Of a DNA stretch of 64,000 nucleotides, positions 49,402 through 58,848 are shown piece after piece (within the stretch, counting starts at the first letter, position 1; the number at the start of each line of letters is the position of its first letter). The DNA is from an uncultured Clostridia bacterium (GTDB lineage: Bacteria > Bacillota > Clostridia > Christensenellales > CAG-314), in NCBI GenBank assembly GCA_947053925.1, contig CAMRUG010000001.1, positions 1 to 64,000 of the forward strand, read 5' to 3'. The notes below the pieces were generated by a model, which did not search any database, was not told the DNA's origin, and worked only from the letters and a program-made list of their open reading frames with translations. The position numbers and the translations under genes were made by a program.

Positions 49402-51186
49402 TTATTTGAGTTTTGTTACAAACTCCGTTTGGGCGGCACTATCTACAAAAGGATTGAATACTAACACTTTTTCGTTGTGCGAGTTCCAGTAAATATGAGT
49501 CTGCGTTTGAGTAATAAAGTCTGCGCTTGTGCCCAAACCGATATGCTCGCGCGAATTCAGCGCGCTTATGCTATCCGTTTGCGTATTGCCGCGGCGACCG
49601 CATATAAATCCGTTAAAATCGTAATCCGTAACGTGTCCGCCGTAAGTTTTGTTTTGTTTAAATTGCGGATTGTAGGTAAGTTTTCCTTTGCCGTTATTTT
49701 GTGTTTTTGAGTTATCCAGTTCGTCTAACAAAAACGGATACAAGTCGTGTTGGTGTCCGGACACAACAAGGTCTGGTTTTATTTGGTTTAACAGTGCCGT
49801 CCAGTCGGCTTTAACTTGGATATTATTGTTGCGTGAATTTACGAACTGAACGGGAATATGACAGCAGACCAAATTGTATTCGCTGTTTTGGTACTTGTCT
49901 TTTTTGTTATCGACTATATTTTGAAGGAATTTTGTCTGGTCGTTGCGGTATTGGGAGAATACGTCCGTTCCGTAGTATTCCCACCAACCGTCATCGTCGT
50001 TTGCTCCCGCCGTGTGGTCTTCGCCTAAGTCTAATGTTATACCGTAAACTTTACCGTCGGCAAGTTCAAAGTCGTAGTAATAATTTTGGTTTAACGAGCC
50101 GACATACTTGTACAGGTCTTCGGCGTATCTGCCCTTTATTTCGTGATTGCCTCTTGCGTAAATTACGGGAATCTCTCCCTTTGTCGCGTCGTTTGCAATC
50201 AGGTTAGAAAACTGCGCGTCAAATTCGCTGTCTATCATCGAATACGAGTCGCCCAAAATTACTAAAAAGTCAACGTCTCTGCCTTGCGCCTTAACGCTGT
50301 TTTCAAAGGCTTGGTAAGCCTTTAACGCGCCTTTTCTCGCTCCGTGAACATCTGTCATAGAATAGTAATCAAGTCCGTTGTCGACGTTTACAGGGCGGAA
50401 GTTTATTTCTTTTGTCATAATTTTACTGCCCTTGTATCCGCCGAAAGGTCCGCGGTAAATCATTGTTTGCGCGCATACGGTATATTTTTTAGCGTTGTCA
50501 AGGTCTTTTTGCGGAACGGTTACTTTGTGTACAAGGTCTTTGGACTTCATACTTCCTGCATATAAATCGTAGTATTTGTTACCGTCGATTTCTACCCACG
50601 CAATGCTTTCGTCATTAGTCGAAAATACTATTTGATAGTCGTCTTCTACCGCGTATACTACGGGGTCGTAAGTAAAATAGTTGGCTTTGACGTCGAAAGC
50701 TATCAGCACCGTGCCTAGTATTGCAACCGACAAAGTAACGCATTTTAACGTTGTACACAATTTACCTTTATCCGTTGCGGGAAAGAACAGAAGCAGTGCA
50801 AATGCGGCAAGGCACAGACATATAAGCAGTGATTCGCCGAACAGCGGTAAAATAAACTGCATATAGTCGATAGAACCCATAATAACGACCACAATGCAAA
50901 TAATAGCAAACACGCCGCTTATTGTAAGCGATACGATAAACGGGGCTTTTTTACGTCCGCCCCAAATAAATGCGGCTACAACCGAATAGATAAACGCCAG
51001 CCACAAAAAGACGCAAATCAACAGCGGTGTGTGCATTACGAAAAATGCGTCGCTTTTGTCTCCGCCCAATACTTTGGATATGCCTGCCCAGTTAACTCTC
51101 AAAGCAAGCCAAAACAGCGCAACAAGCAAACTTAGCGTAACGGAAAGTATTGCCAGCCAGTTCTTTTTAATTTTTTGAATAAGCAT
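49402..51186 (-). CDS. Membrane-anchored metallophosphoesterase
   Basis: Five N-terminal TMs; TDVHGA, LVILGDSYSM, YARGNHEIKG, VVSGHQHDLYP. Confidence 0.85.
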   Translation of the reverse strand: MLIQKIKKNWLAILSVTLSLLVALFWLALRVNWAGISKVLGGDKSDAFFVMHTPLLICVFLWLAFIYSVVAAFIWGGRKKAPFIVSLTISGVFAIICIVVVIMGSIDYMQFILPLFGESLLICLCLAAFALLLFFPATDKGKLCTTLKCVTLSVAILGTVLIAFDVKANYFTYDPVVYAVEDDYQIVFSTNDESIAWVEIDGNKYYDLYAGSMKSKDLVHKVTVPQKDLDNAKKYTVCAQTMIYRGPFGGYKGSKIMTKEINFRPVNVDNGLDYYSMTDVHGARKGALKAYQAFENSVKAQGRDVDFLVILGDSYSMIDSEFDAQFSNLIANDATKGEIPVIYARGNHEIKGRYAEDLYKYVGSLNQNYYYDFELADGKVYGITLDLGEDHTAGANDDDGWWEYYGTDVFSQYRNDQTKFLQNIVDNKKDKYQNSEYNLVCCHIPVQFVNSRNNNIQVKADWTALLNQIKPDLVVSGHQHDLYPFLLDELDNSKTQNNGKGKLTYNPQFKQNKTYGGHVTDYDFNGFICGRRGNTQTDSISALNSREHIGLGTSADFITQTQTHIYWNSHNEKVLVFNPFVDSAAQTEFVTKLK

Positions 51187-51562
51187 AGTATTTTCTCCTA
51201 TTGACAGTTTTTATAGTTAAAAAAAAGTGAAGTGCCGTGTTCAATTTATGTTACAAATATATAGTATTTGTAAAGAATGATCGATACGGAACAATAATCG
51301 GCTAACAGCAGTTAGGTCCAATTTAAAGTTGATATCTGTTAGTAAATATAATTATACCATATTAACAATATCAAAACAATAGCGAGACGCATAAAAAAGA
51401 AAAAAGTATTCCGTGTCGGTTATAGACGGTTTGATGCTTTCGGATAGTAGTTATCCGTATAAACCGCCCAAAATACAGCATAAAAATAATGTTTGCAAAT
51501 TTTAAAAAAAGGGGTTATACTCAATCGAGAAACAGCAATTGCTGAAACGCGGAGAAAATCAA

Positions 51563-51769
51563 ATGAGTAAATACGCGCCGTTATGGAAATATTTAAAAGA
51601 TAATGACAGAGATATGTACAAACTGTCTTTTGATGAAATAAAGAGTATTTTGGGTTTTGATATCGACCATTCTTTTTTAACGTACAAAAAGGAAGCAGTA
51701 GACTACGGATACGAAGTCGGAAAAATATCAATGAAAGACAAAAGCGTCATTTTTAACAAAGTGTTTTAA
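51563..51769 (+). CDS. Small conserved-type protein (DUF7662-like)
   Basis: KYAPLWKYLKDND...LSFDEIKSILGF...; CGGAG ribosome binding site. Confidence 0.45.
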   Translation: MSKYAPLWKYLKDNDRDMYKLSFDEIKSILGFDIDHSFLTYKKEAVDYGYEVGKISMKDKSVIFNKVF

Positions 51770-51929
51770 TGCTTAGCAAAAAATTACCATAGTAAACATT
51801 GCACGGCACAAACGTGTTCGCGGCTATGACTTAGCTATCAATATTTCGTATGTAGTATACGTTGATATTTTGTTGTAAAAGCTTGTTTTTTTTCTTGTTT
51901 TAATAAACAGCGTTTATGTAACGCAAAAC

Positions 51930-52703
51930 TCATTTATAGCGTTTGTTCAACTGCTGTTGTTTTATCCATATTTTCATTACCAGTTTTGTAGGAACAATGC
52001 GCGCCAGCCGCGCTTGACTGCGCGCAATAAATCCGTAAATAGACACTTCTTTGCCCTTTAAAATATCGTTATACGCTTTTTCTACTACGCGCTCGGGTTC
52101 GTACATAACAATATAGTTTATAACTACGTTTTTATTGTCGCGCTCTGCTCTTTCAAAGAAATGCGTTTTTGTCCAAAACGGACATACGGCGCACACCGTT
52201 ATATGACGGGATTGCAATTCGGCGTTTAAAGCGCGCGAGTAATTGTAAACAAACGCTTTTGTCGCCGAGTATACGTTAACGTAAGGGGTGGGCTGAAAAG
52301 CGGCTACAGAACTGAACTCGGCGATTTTTGCGCCGCTCGACATATACGGCAGGCAGTATTCCGTCAACGCGACCAACGTTTCGCAGTTAAGTTTTATCAT
52401 ATTGATACTTTGTCCAATAGGTATTTCGTCGTACCGTCCGAACTTGCCAAACCCTGCGGCGTTGACAAGCCAAACAATATTCGGCTGTTCCGTTTTTACG
52501 GCGTTTTTTAGAATATCGATTCCGTTATCGGTCAAATCTACCGCAAAAGTACGAAACGGAGTTTTTGTTAATTTTGCAACTTTGGCAAGACCGTCTTTAT
52601 CCAAAGCCACTCCCCAAATTTCGTCCAGTCCAAGTTTATCTAATTTTAGCGCGAACGCCTTGCCCAGTCCGCTAGAAGCGCCCGTAACGATAGCAATTTT
52701 CAT
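51930..52703 (-). CDS. Short-chain dehydrogenase/reductase
   Basis: IVTGASSGLGKAFA, NAAGFG, YSATKAF. Confidence 0.88.
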   Translation of the reverse strand: MKIAIVTGASSGLGKAFALKLDKLGLDEIWGVALDKDGLAKVAKLTKTPFRTFAVDLTDNGIDILKNAVKTEQPNIVWLVNAAGFGKFGRYDEIPIGQSINMIKLNCETLVALTEYCLPYMSSGAKIAEFSSVAAFQPTPYVNVYSATKAFVYNYSRALNAELQSRHITVCAVCPFWTKTHFFERAERDNKNVVINYIVMYEPERVVEKAYNDILKGKEVSIYGFIARSQARLARIVPTKLVMKIWIKQQQLNKRYK

Positions 52704-52845
52704 AATATACCTCTACGGTTATTATTTGCGCTTTAAGTATTAGTATACATTGCTGTTTGACGGTCAAATAGAGTAGTATAGCAAGCAAAATAACAGATTT
52801 AAAAATCACAAATTGTATTTAGCAATAAAATTGCAACAATCTGTA

Positions 52846-53070
52846 TCAAAGCCATTTTGCACGCGATATTTCTTTTTTCGCCGCGCGGTCCAGTCTTTCG
52901 TCCGATGACGGCAGAGATATCTTCATCGAATCTATATCTACTAAAACAAATTTAGGGTTGTTGTTTTTAAATATTACAACACAGCCGTTTTCTTCCGCCT
53001 GACGTACCACCTTAGAAAAGTTTTGGTTTGCTTCCGACATCGACACGATTTGATTGCTGTCTATTAACAT
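52846..53070 (-). CDS. Phd/YefM-type antitoxin, solitary
   Basis: SMSEANQNFSKVVRQAEENGCVVIFKNNNPKFVLVDID; no toxin ORF adjacent. Confidence 0.7.
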   Translation of the reverse strand: MLIDSNQIVSMSEANQNFSKVVRQAEENGCVVIFKNNNPKFVLVDIDSMKISLPSSDERLDRAAKKEISRAKWL

Positions 53071-53351
53071 AATTTTCTCCTAAAAATAATTTTACTTTGT
53101 ATTGTCATTTTATCACAAAGGTCCTTTAAACGCAATAAAATATCCTAGAATTTATCCTATATTTAATAAAATGAACACAATTTTTTATTATCGATTTGTC
53201 TTGACAGGACTGCGGAAGGACAGTTATAATAATTTGTAGAAGCAAAACAGAGGTTTAGCGTAAAAAAAGTCTATGCGCTTTTTACAGTTTTCGATATTCG
53301 CAAAACCGCTGTTTGTAATAACTTTACCTAAGAAAATGCAAAGGAGAAAAT

Positions 53352-55250
53352 ATGGCAAGCGTACAATTAAATCACGTTTATAAAGTATTCCCTAACGGGG
53401 TAAAGGCTGTAAACGACTTTACTATGGATATAGCCGACAAGGAGTTTATTGTTTTTGTAGGACCGTCCGGCTGCGGCAAATCGACCACGCTCCGAATGAT
53501 AGCAGGGCTTGAAGAAGTTTCCGCAGGAGAAATAAGTATAGGCGATACGGTTGTTAACGACGTTGAGCCCAAGGACCGCGACATAGCGATGGTGTTCCAG
53601 AACTATGCGCTGTATCCGCATATGACCGTTTACGAAAATATGGCTTTCGGACTTAGAATCCGCAAAATGAAAAAGGAAGAAATCGACGCCCGAGTACAGG
53701 AAGCGGCGCGTATTCTCGGCATTACGGAGTATCTTGACAGAAAGCCCAAGGCAATGTCGGGCGGACAGCGTCAGCGCGTTGCGTTAGGGCGTGCAATCGT
53801 CCGCGAGCCGAAAGTGTTTTTGTTAGACGAACCGCTCTCTAACCTAGACGCAAAATTGCGCACAACTATGCGCGCGGAAATTTCCAAATTGCACCACAAA
53901 CTTCAAACTACTTTTATTTACGTTACCCACGACCAAACGGAAGCGATGACTATGGGTACGCGCATTGTAGTTATGAAGGACGGTTTTGTTCAGCAAATAG
54001 ATTCTCCGCGCAATCTGTACCGTTATCCCGCAAACAAATTCGTAGCAGGGTTTATCGGAACTCCGCAAATGAACTTCTTTGAGAGCAAACTCAAACTCAA
54101 CAAAGATAAGGTTACGGTTACGCTCGATAACACTCCCGTTTCTCTCGAAGTACCGTCAAGTTATTTCAATAAAACCGACCGCGCATATTTGGACGGCGAA
54201 AAATCCGTTATTTTGGGCTTGCGCGCCGAACACATATCTGTAGACGCAAACCAATATCCTTTCAAAGCTAAGTGCCGTGTTTCTCATACGGAAGAATTAG
54301 GAACGGATTGTCAAGTTTATGCCGATTTCAATATCGACGGAGAAGAAACTGTGGGCGAAAGCGAAACGCGTGTTATCGTCAAAGCGCCTGCAGGAAGTTA
54401 TTACGAAGTTGACGAATTGATAGAAGTGTCGTTAGATTTATCCCATATTCACGTCTTTGACGCCGAAACGGAAGAAACAATCGCTCCGCGTATTCCTGCG
54501 CAGGTTATAGCGGACGGAACTGTAAAGGGCGGTGTTTTAAGTACGCTTGGCGCAAAAATTAAACTGCCGTCGGCAATAGTTGCAGATGACGGCAAATACC
54601 GAGTTGCAATACCCACAAGCGCGGTAAATTTCGACGGCGATATAGCGGCAGACGTCATAACGGAGGAAAACGTGAACGGTCAGAGTCTAGTACATTTGCA
54701 GGTCGGGAAAGACGTACTGTTTGCGTTAGCCGATACTAACAGCCAAATAGGTCAACAGGTAAAAATCGGCTTGGATTTAAAACAAATTACGCTGTTTAAG
54801 GACGGAGAAGCGGTAGTACTGCCTCTTGCTGCAGAAAACGTTATTACGGGTAAACTTGCCAAACACAAGATTACGGTAGAAAAGGAAATAAAGGGCAAAT
54901 TAAAGAAAGTCGGCGAACTTGCATTTACTCTCGAAGCGGCTGACGCAAGTTTTTCTTATCCGCAAACGCTTGCAATGCGTTTGATAAACGGCGGCGGACA
55001 AGATATATTCAACAAAAGTTTAGAATTGCGTTTTGCGCCTAATCAGGTAAAAATAAGCGATGACGGTATAACCGCGCAAGTCGAAAGAGTTTTAGATTAC
55101 GGCACCGAATGTTATGCCGTGTGTAAAGTCGGCGATAAAACCGTAAATGTACGAGTCGAACAAGGCTTTGACAAAACGGAAGTCAAACTGGCTCTCGAAG
55201 CAGAATCTCTTGCAATAAGCGAACCGACCCGCGCTATCCGTTTAGTGTAA
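53352..55250 (+). CDS. MsmX/UgpC-like ABC transporter ATP-binding protein with long C-terminal extension
   Basis: [50 protein letters not shown]; 632 aa. Confidence 0.9.
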   Translation: MASVQLNHVYKVFPNGVKAVNDFTMDIADKEFIVFVGPSGCGKSTTLRMIAGLEEVSAGEISIGDTVVNDVEPKDRDIAMVFQNYALYPHMTVYENMAFGLRIRKMKKEEIDARVQEAARILGITEYLDRKPKAMSGGQRQRVALGRAIVREPKVFLLDEPLSNLDAKLRTTMRAEISKLHHKLQTTFIYVTHDQTEAMTMGTRIVVMKDGFVQQIDSPRNLYRYPANKFVAGFIGTPQMNFFESKLKLNKDKVTVTLDNTPVSLEVPSSYFNKTDRAYLDGEKSVILGLRAEHISVDANQYPFKAKCRVSHTEELGTDCQVYADFNIDGEETVGESETRVIVKAPAGSYYEVDELIEVSLDLSHIHVFDAETEETIAPRIPAQVIADGTVKGGVLSTLGAKIKLPSAIVADDGKYRVAIPTSAVNFDGDIAADVITEENVNGQSLVHLQVGKDVLFALADTNSQIGQQVKIGLDLKQITLFKDGEAVVLPLAAENVITGKLAKHKITVEKEIKGKLKKVGELAFTLEAADASFSYPQTLAMRLINGGGQDIFNKSLELRFAPNQVKISDDGITAQVERVLDYGTECYAVCKVGDKTVNVRVEQGFDKTEVKLALEAESLAISEPTRAIRLV

Positions 55251-55710
55251 TATAAAAAACTAATTTAAAATGCGTATCTCGTCAGGCAATTTTGTCGTGG
55301 TACGCATTTTTATTGTCTGACTTTACAGAAAAAATTTCTGAGTTACTGCAAAGCAAAATCAATTTCTGTTAAAGTTAAAAGTCAACGGCAATTGGGTATT
55401 AACCCGAAATACATTGAAAATATCTGTTACCGCATTGTCGGTTAAAAACTTAAAATCAAAAAGTTTGTGCGTAATCAAAAATAAAACCTTACGGTAAATA
55501 CAACTTGTATGCCGCAATAATGATGTTTTATATTTGGATAAAAGTAAAAAAAGATTTTTATCGAAGTTAAAAAACACAAGTTTTATATCACGGTATAAAA
55601 TGCTATTCGGCAAAAGTAACACCGTTTTGTAACCGCCTTAGTATAAATAATTTGCAGAAATTTGTTTACATATCGGTATAAACGTGTTATCTTGTTTTAG
55701 AGGTATCAAA

Positions 55711-56508
55711 ATGGAAGACAAAAAACTGAACGCAACGCCGCAAAGCGAGTACAAACAACAGGATAACGGTATCAGTATGTGTAACGGCGGTTGCTTTACG
55801 CAAAGCGGTTATAAACTATACCTCGACGATGCGTATACGGTAATAGACGAACTTATCAAAAACAATGTTACGGTCAACCATATAATAACCGATCCGCCTT
55901 ACAATATATCGCGCGAAAATAACTTCAGTACGCTAAAACACCCGCGCAAGGGAATAAATTTCGGCGAATGGGACGGCAATTTCGATTTGCTTTCTTGGAT
56001 ACCGATGTATGCAAAAATACTGGACAAAAACGGCTCGGTAATAATATTCTGCTCTTACCGCTATATCAGTTTTATTATCGAAACAATGGAACAAAGCAAT
56101 CTCGAAGTAAAAGATATATTAGTTTGGCGCAAAACCAACCCTATGCCGCGCAATATCAACCGCCGATACGTTCAGGATATGGAGTTTGCAGTGTGGGGCG
56201 TAAAAAAAGGTGCAAAGTGGGTATTTAATAAATCTGCCGACAAGCCCTATATGCGCAGTATGTTCGAAACGGCGCTTGTTCCGCCAAGCGAACGCACGGG
56301 GCACCCTACGCAAAAAAGTCTGCAGCTTATGCAAGATATACTTAAAGTTCATACTAACGAAGACGACGTAATTATCGACCCGTTTATGGGAAGCGGAACA
56401 ACGGGGCTTGCGTGTTTAAATCTGAACCGTAAATTTGTCGGAATAGAACTCGACGAAAATTATTACGATATAGCCGTTCAACGGTTAGCAAATGCAAAAA
56501 AAGGCTGA
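55711..56508 (+). CDS. Site-specific DNA methyltransferase (beta-class amino-MTase)
   Basis: TDPPYNIS catalytic motif IV before DPFMGSGTTG motif I. Confidence 0.88.
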   Translation: MEDKKLNATPQSEYKQQDNGISMCNGGCFTQSGYKLYLDDAYTVIDELIKNNVTVNHIITDPPYNISRENNFSTLKHPRKGINFGEWDGNFDLLSWIPMYAKILDKNGSVIIFCSYRYISFIIETMEQSNLEVKDILVWRKTNPMPRNINRRYVQDMEFAVWGVKKGAKWVFNKSADKPYMRSMFETALVPPSERTGHPTQKSLQLMQDILKVHTNEDDVIIDPFMGSGTTGLACLNLNRKFVGIELDENYYDIAVQRLANAKKG

Positions 56509-56537
56509 GAACTTTGTTTAAAAGTTCTCGGCTTTTT
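56501..56537 (+). terminator. Terminator of the methyltransferase gene
   Basis: GGCTGAGAACTT...AAGTTCTCGGCTTTTT. Confidence 0.75.
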
Positions 56538-56551
56538 AAATTATCTAATTT

Positions 56552-56821
56552 TTATTCAAATTTCATATCTGAACATTCTATTCCCAGCAAAAGACCGGTT
56601 TTAAATCCGCGTATGTATTTTTGTTCTATCGAAACATTTGTACGCAAACAAAGCAGATCGATAAATTCATTTAGCATTTGCGCCTGTTCTGCAGACAAAC
56701 TTTCTATCAATTTAAGATAAAGTCCAAACTCTTTTTCGCTAAGTTCATTTTCTTTGCCGGCACTTACGTTTTCTGTTTCGTTAATATAGCCGTTATAAAT
56801 TTTTTCAATTATACTAAGCAT
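56552..56821 (-). CDS. Hypothetical protein (possibly DUF6809-like)
   Basis: 89 aa, divergent from the XRE pair, YIRGFKTGLLLGIEC tail. Confidence 0.4.
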   Translation of the reverse strand: MLSIIEKIYNGYINETENVSAGKENELSEKEFGLYLKLIESLSAEQAQMLNEFIDLLCLRTNVSIEQKYIRGFKTGLLLGIECSDMKFE

Positions 56822-56857
56822 AATTCTCCCTATTTATTTCAATACTATCCATATTGT

Positions 56858-56914
56858 AATTTAGCAGTACTAAATTGTCAACACAAACAAGTTAAGTAAT
56901 GCTAAATTACTTAA
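56858..56914. promoter_or_regulatory. Paired operator-like palindromes
   Basis: AATTTAGCAGTACTAAATT (56858-56876) and TTAAGTAATGCTAAATTACTTAA (56892-56914) between divergent genes. Confidence 0.6.
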
Positions 56915-56933
56915 AAAAAGGAAATGTGCTGAA

Positions 56934-57137
56934 ATGAATTTTCAAAAGAGATTTTGCGAAGCGTTGTTGCAAACAGAATTGCAGCAAAAAGAAATTGCCG
57001 AAAAATGCGGAATAAATCCCAGTTGTATAACACAGTATAAAACGGGCGAAAGCGAACCGACTTTAAACACGCTGTATAATTTGTGCCGCGTTATGGGAGT
57101 TTCTGCCGATTACTTATTGGGCTTATCGGAAATTTAG
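56934..57137 (+). CDS. XRE-family HTH regulator 1
   Basis: LQQKEIAEKCGINPSCITQYKTGESEPTLNTLYNLCRVMGVSADYLLGLSEI. Confidence 0.85.
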   Translation: MNFQKRFCEALLQTELQQKEIAEKCGINPSCITQYKTGESEPTLNTLYNLCRVMGVSADYLLGLSEI

Positions 57138-57140
57138 GTT

Positions 57141-57347
57141 ATGAATAAATTTAGTATAAGGCTCAATAGGCTATTACAAGAAAACGGCATTTCTAAATAT
57201 CAGTTAGCGAAAGATAGCGGAATAAGTAAAAGCGTTTTGAGCGATTATTGTAACGGAAAAGTACAGCCAACGGCGGAAGCAATAGTAATTATTGCAAAAT
57301 ACTTCGATGTTTCTGCCGATTATTTGTTGGGATTGTCGGATATATAG
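57141..57347 (+). CDS. XRE-family HTH regulator 2
   Basis: ISKYQLAKDSGISKSVLSDYCNGKVQPTAEAIVIIAKYFDVSADYLLGLSDI. Confidence 0.87.
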   Translation: MNKFSIRLNRLLQENGISKYQLAKDSGISKSVLSDYCNGKVQPTAEAIVIIAKYFDVSADYLLGLSDI

Positions 57348-57470
57348 TAAAACGTAGCAAAATATATTCGGTTGCGTTTTGCCGTATTGTTATGTTTGCA
57401 AGCGTATTTTTACTTACACAAATATCAATCAAATACAGCGTAAGCGTATAACAATTTTAATAATACTTTA

Positions 57471-57509
57471 CAAAAAGACGTTGAAAAAACAAAGTTCAAC
57501 GTCTTTTTG
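57471..57509. terminator. Perfect 15-bp hairpin, likely terminator of the XRE pair
   Basis: CAAAAAGACGTTGAA aaaacaaag TTCAACGTCTTTTTG. Confidence 0.75.
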
Positions 57510-57816
57510 CATATAACGGTAATAACAAGTCAAGCGCGGCAATATTTTACAGGCAAAAAACGCGCGCTTTCGGTTGTTTGTTGACAGTTTTGTGATTTCT
57601 GTATGAAAAAAATACGTTAGGCATATTACGTATTGAAATATTCGCAAAAATCAGACAGCAAACGTAACAACTTGTAAAGTACAAGGACGGCGGCGCATTT
57701 TATAAGGTAAATATCATGTCGATATTGACATTGGCTCGCGTAACATTTATACTTAGTGTAAGGCGTGTGCCGATGTCGGTTGAGAATAATAATTTTACTT
57801 ACAAAGGAGAATCATT

Positions 57817-58836
57817 ATGCTACAATCGAAGAAAAAATTGTTTTGCTGAGTTATCGCCGTATTAGTTTTGTGGGCAGTTATTTTAGTTGCCGTTCCGCAA
57901 TTTGCTTTTGCCGAAGCCGAACCCGATTTTTCGGGATATTTCAGCGGCGGAGACGGCAGTGCGGACAACCCGTTTTTAATTGCTGACGAAGTACAACTCA
58001 GACATATTGAGTACACAAAAATATTGGATAAGGACGATGAGTTTTACTATATCGATTATTCGTTTAAATTGGTCAACGATATTGTACTAACAAATCAGTG
58101 GTTGCCTATTACAAGTTATTTTAGAGGAATTTTTGACGGTAACAATAAGACAATTTTTAATATGTCTTTTTATGCAACTAATTACGGAGAATATTACGGC
58201 TTTTTCAGTAATATTAATCAAAACGGAATTGTCAAAAACATTAATTTTAGCGGCGCTAAAATAGAGAGCCGTTTGCAAGATAATAGTACAGTTGTCTTTG
58301 CAGGAATTATAGCAGGAAAAAACAACGGCAAGATACAGGATTGTACTGTTACAAACTCTTACATTGTTATCGACTCATACGTCAGTAGTGCGGGCGGCAT
58401 TGCGGGTGTGTTATACAGCGGTATAATAGTCAACTGTTCCTCCTATGTTGACGTTACGGGAACGGGAAAAATAGGAGGTATTGTTGGTACTGCAACTGTT
58501 TATGCTACAATCAACGATTGCCGCAACAGCGGTACGATAACGTATAAGTACGACACGGTAAACGGTTGCGCAGGCGGCATTGCCGGTGAACTTATATTGT
58601 TTGCCAATATTACCGATTGCATAAATTACGGTAAAATCGTGTACGGCAGCGCTAAAAACGTAAGTTCAAAAATCAAACCTTATATGGCGCAAATAGTCGG
58701 ATTGTGTAATAAGTCAAGCGTAATTAATTGTGATGTCAAAGGTTCAACCGATTATACAAAACTATGTAGCATTGTACCCAAACAAACAACTTACTGTTCC
58801 GTTGGAGCAATCGGTCTTGAAATAAAAGGCGAATAA
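57817..58836 (+). pseudogene. GLUG-repeat secreted protein with in-frame TGA in the signal peptide
   Basis: AAAGGAG site, then MLQSKKKLFC*VIAVLVLWAVILVAVPQFAFA (TGA at 57847-57849); GGIAGVL/GGIVGTA/GGIAGEL repeats. Confidence 0.65.
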
Positions 58837-58848
58837 GGAGTCAAAACA

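Noticed and set aside
52846-53070. Complete toxin-antitoxin system
   Set aside because: Only an antitoxin-like ORF; no toxin partner visible.
57817-57868. TGA recoded as Trp or selenocysteine
   Set aside because: Other genes in the window terminate sensibly at TGA and no SECIS-like hairpin was recognised right after the codon; treated as a nonsense change.
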